In this document: piece after piece, positions 63,872 through 64,000 of the stretch
How positions within the stretch are numbered: the stretch's first letter is position 1
Layout of the letters: every line of letters begins with the position of its first letter
Assembly (NCBI GenBank): GCA_963204725.1
Contig: CAUJHH010000012.1
Location: 27,759 to 91,758, forward strand
Reading direction: 5' to 3'
Origin: Planctomycetota bacterium
GTDB taxonomy: Bacteria > Planctomycetota > Phycisphaerae > Phycisphaerales > UBA1924
Length of the DNA: 64,000 nucleotides
The notes under the pieces: generated by a model
Told to the model about the DNA's origin: nothing
Database searches by the model: none
What the model saw: the letters and a program-made list of their open reading frames with translations, nothing else
Made by a program: the position numbers and the translations under genes

Positions 63872-64000
63872 TCACTCATCGCGTAGCGTGTATCCGCAGT
63901 GTTTGAAGCAGTGAGCGGCGTCCTGGGAGGTGACCTGATCCAGAACGGTCTGCATGGCGGCCCAGAGGGCGTCACGGGTCCTGCACGCCATCGACCGCAG
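63872..64000 (-). mobile_element. IS630-type transposase, C-terminal end only (runs off window)
   Basis: Reading leftwards from the window edge, 42 codons and a TGA at 63872 give LRSMACRTRDALWAAMQTVL followed by DQVTSQDAAHCFKHCGYTLR and DE. This matches the typical C-terminus of IS630/Tc1-like transposases (a helix with DALWxAxxxxL, then CxxYFxxxGY). The rest of the element, including its other terminal repeat, is outside the window. The insertion stands immediately after the S9 peptidase stop and does not break it. Confidence 0.72.

Noticed and set aside
58039..63975. A 1978-codon open frame on the minus strand opposite the kinase, TPR and S9 genes
   Set aside because: It is antisense to three recognisable genes, has no domain or start signal and a composition expected from complementing high-GC codons. 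Such long shadow frames are frequent in this window.

Overview
The window is 64 kb of high-GC bacterial chromosome, by eye about two thirds G+C. It suggests a planctomycete of the class Phycisphaerae. The reasons are three secreted proteins ending in a paired LDFLDF...GC dockerin-like module, a PF07638-type ECF sigma factor beside a PknB-like kinase with tetratricopeptide repeats, several pseudopilin-like proteins with an A|FTxxE cleavage site, GTG and TTG starts, and many genes with no Shine-Dalgarno sequence. The taxon is inferred from gene content; no rRNA lies in the window, and I recognised no tRNA or CRISPR array.

Layout. 1-5.7 kb: minus-strand housekeeping genes (a PDZ protein, yicC, secG, tpiA) and a secreted reprolysin-like metallopeptidase. 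5.8-11.4 kb: an accessory block with lower GC in part, holding two pseudopilin-like genes, two small cysteine-rich secreted peptides, a DUF2071 gene, a broken copy of DUF2071, and orphan genes. 11.4-16 kb: a hairpin repeat, glmS, a DUF1275-STAS fusion and a secreted orphan. 16-18.4 kb: sigma factor, putative anti-sigma factor and a secreted protein. 18.7-26.8 kb: trehalose genes (otsA and an otsB-GH15 fusion), then carB with a large foreign-looking in-frame insertion. 27.2-28.8 kb: two related membrane proteins with C-terminal zinc ribbons. 28.9-35.6 kb: thrC, a Gfo/Idh/MocA oxidoreductase, a persulfide dioxygenase-rhodanese fusion with a TauE/SafE exporter, pdxJ and two coupled small genes. 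35.9-43.9 kb: an HTH protein, a glycosyltransferase, a VOC protein, a PLP enzyme, a metallo-hydrolase, an ExbB-ExbD-ExbD operon and a two-domain FKBP. 44-50.1 kb: an esterase, a D-amino-acid-oxidase-like flavoprotein, an HExxH protein, a DNA alkylation repair protein, thiL, and tsaE with a YacG-like tail. 50.2-59.8 kb: two large Gly-rich surface proteins divergent from an ECF sigma/kinase pair. 59.9-64 kb: a TPR-like protein, an S9 peptidase, and the end of an IS630-type transposase running off the window.

How genes work together. Several pairs overlap by 1-4 bases and are probably translationally coupled: otsA with otsB-GH15, sigma with anti-sigma, exbB-exbD-exbD, the DUF6714-like pair, and the HEAT-like gene with its pseudopilin. 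The persulfide dioxygenase, rhodanese and TauE/SafE genes form a plausible sulfide-detoxification unit. Eight genes without a Shine-Dalgarno carry a TANNNT hexamer 5-7 bases before the start codon, which suggests leaderless transcripts.

Most noteworthy: a TsaE protein ending in a YacG-like domain that has lost three of four zinc cysteines; a roughly 155-residue insertion in CarB that carries four 8-bp tandem repeats; the OtsB-GH15 fusion; the DUF1275-STAS fusion; the cysteine-rich peptide/pseudopilin block; and the recurrent leaderless-promoter pattern.
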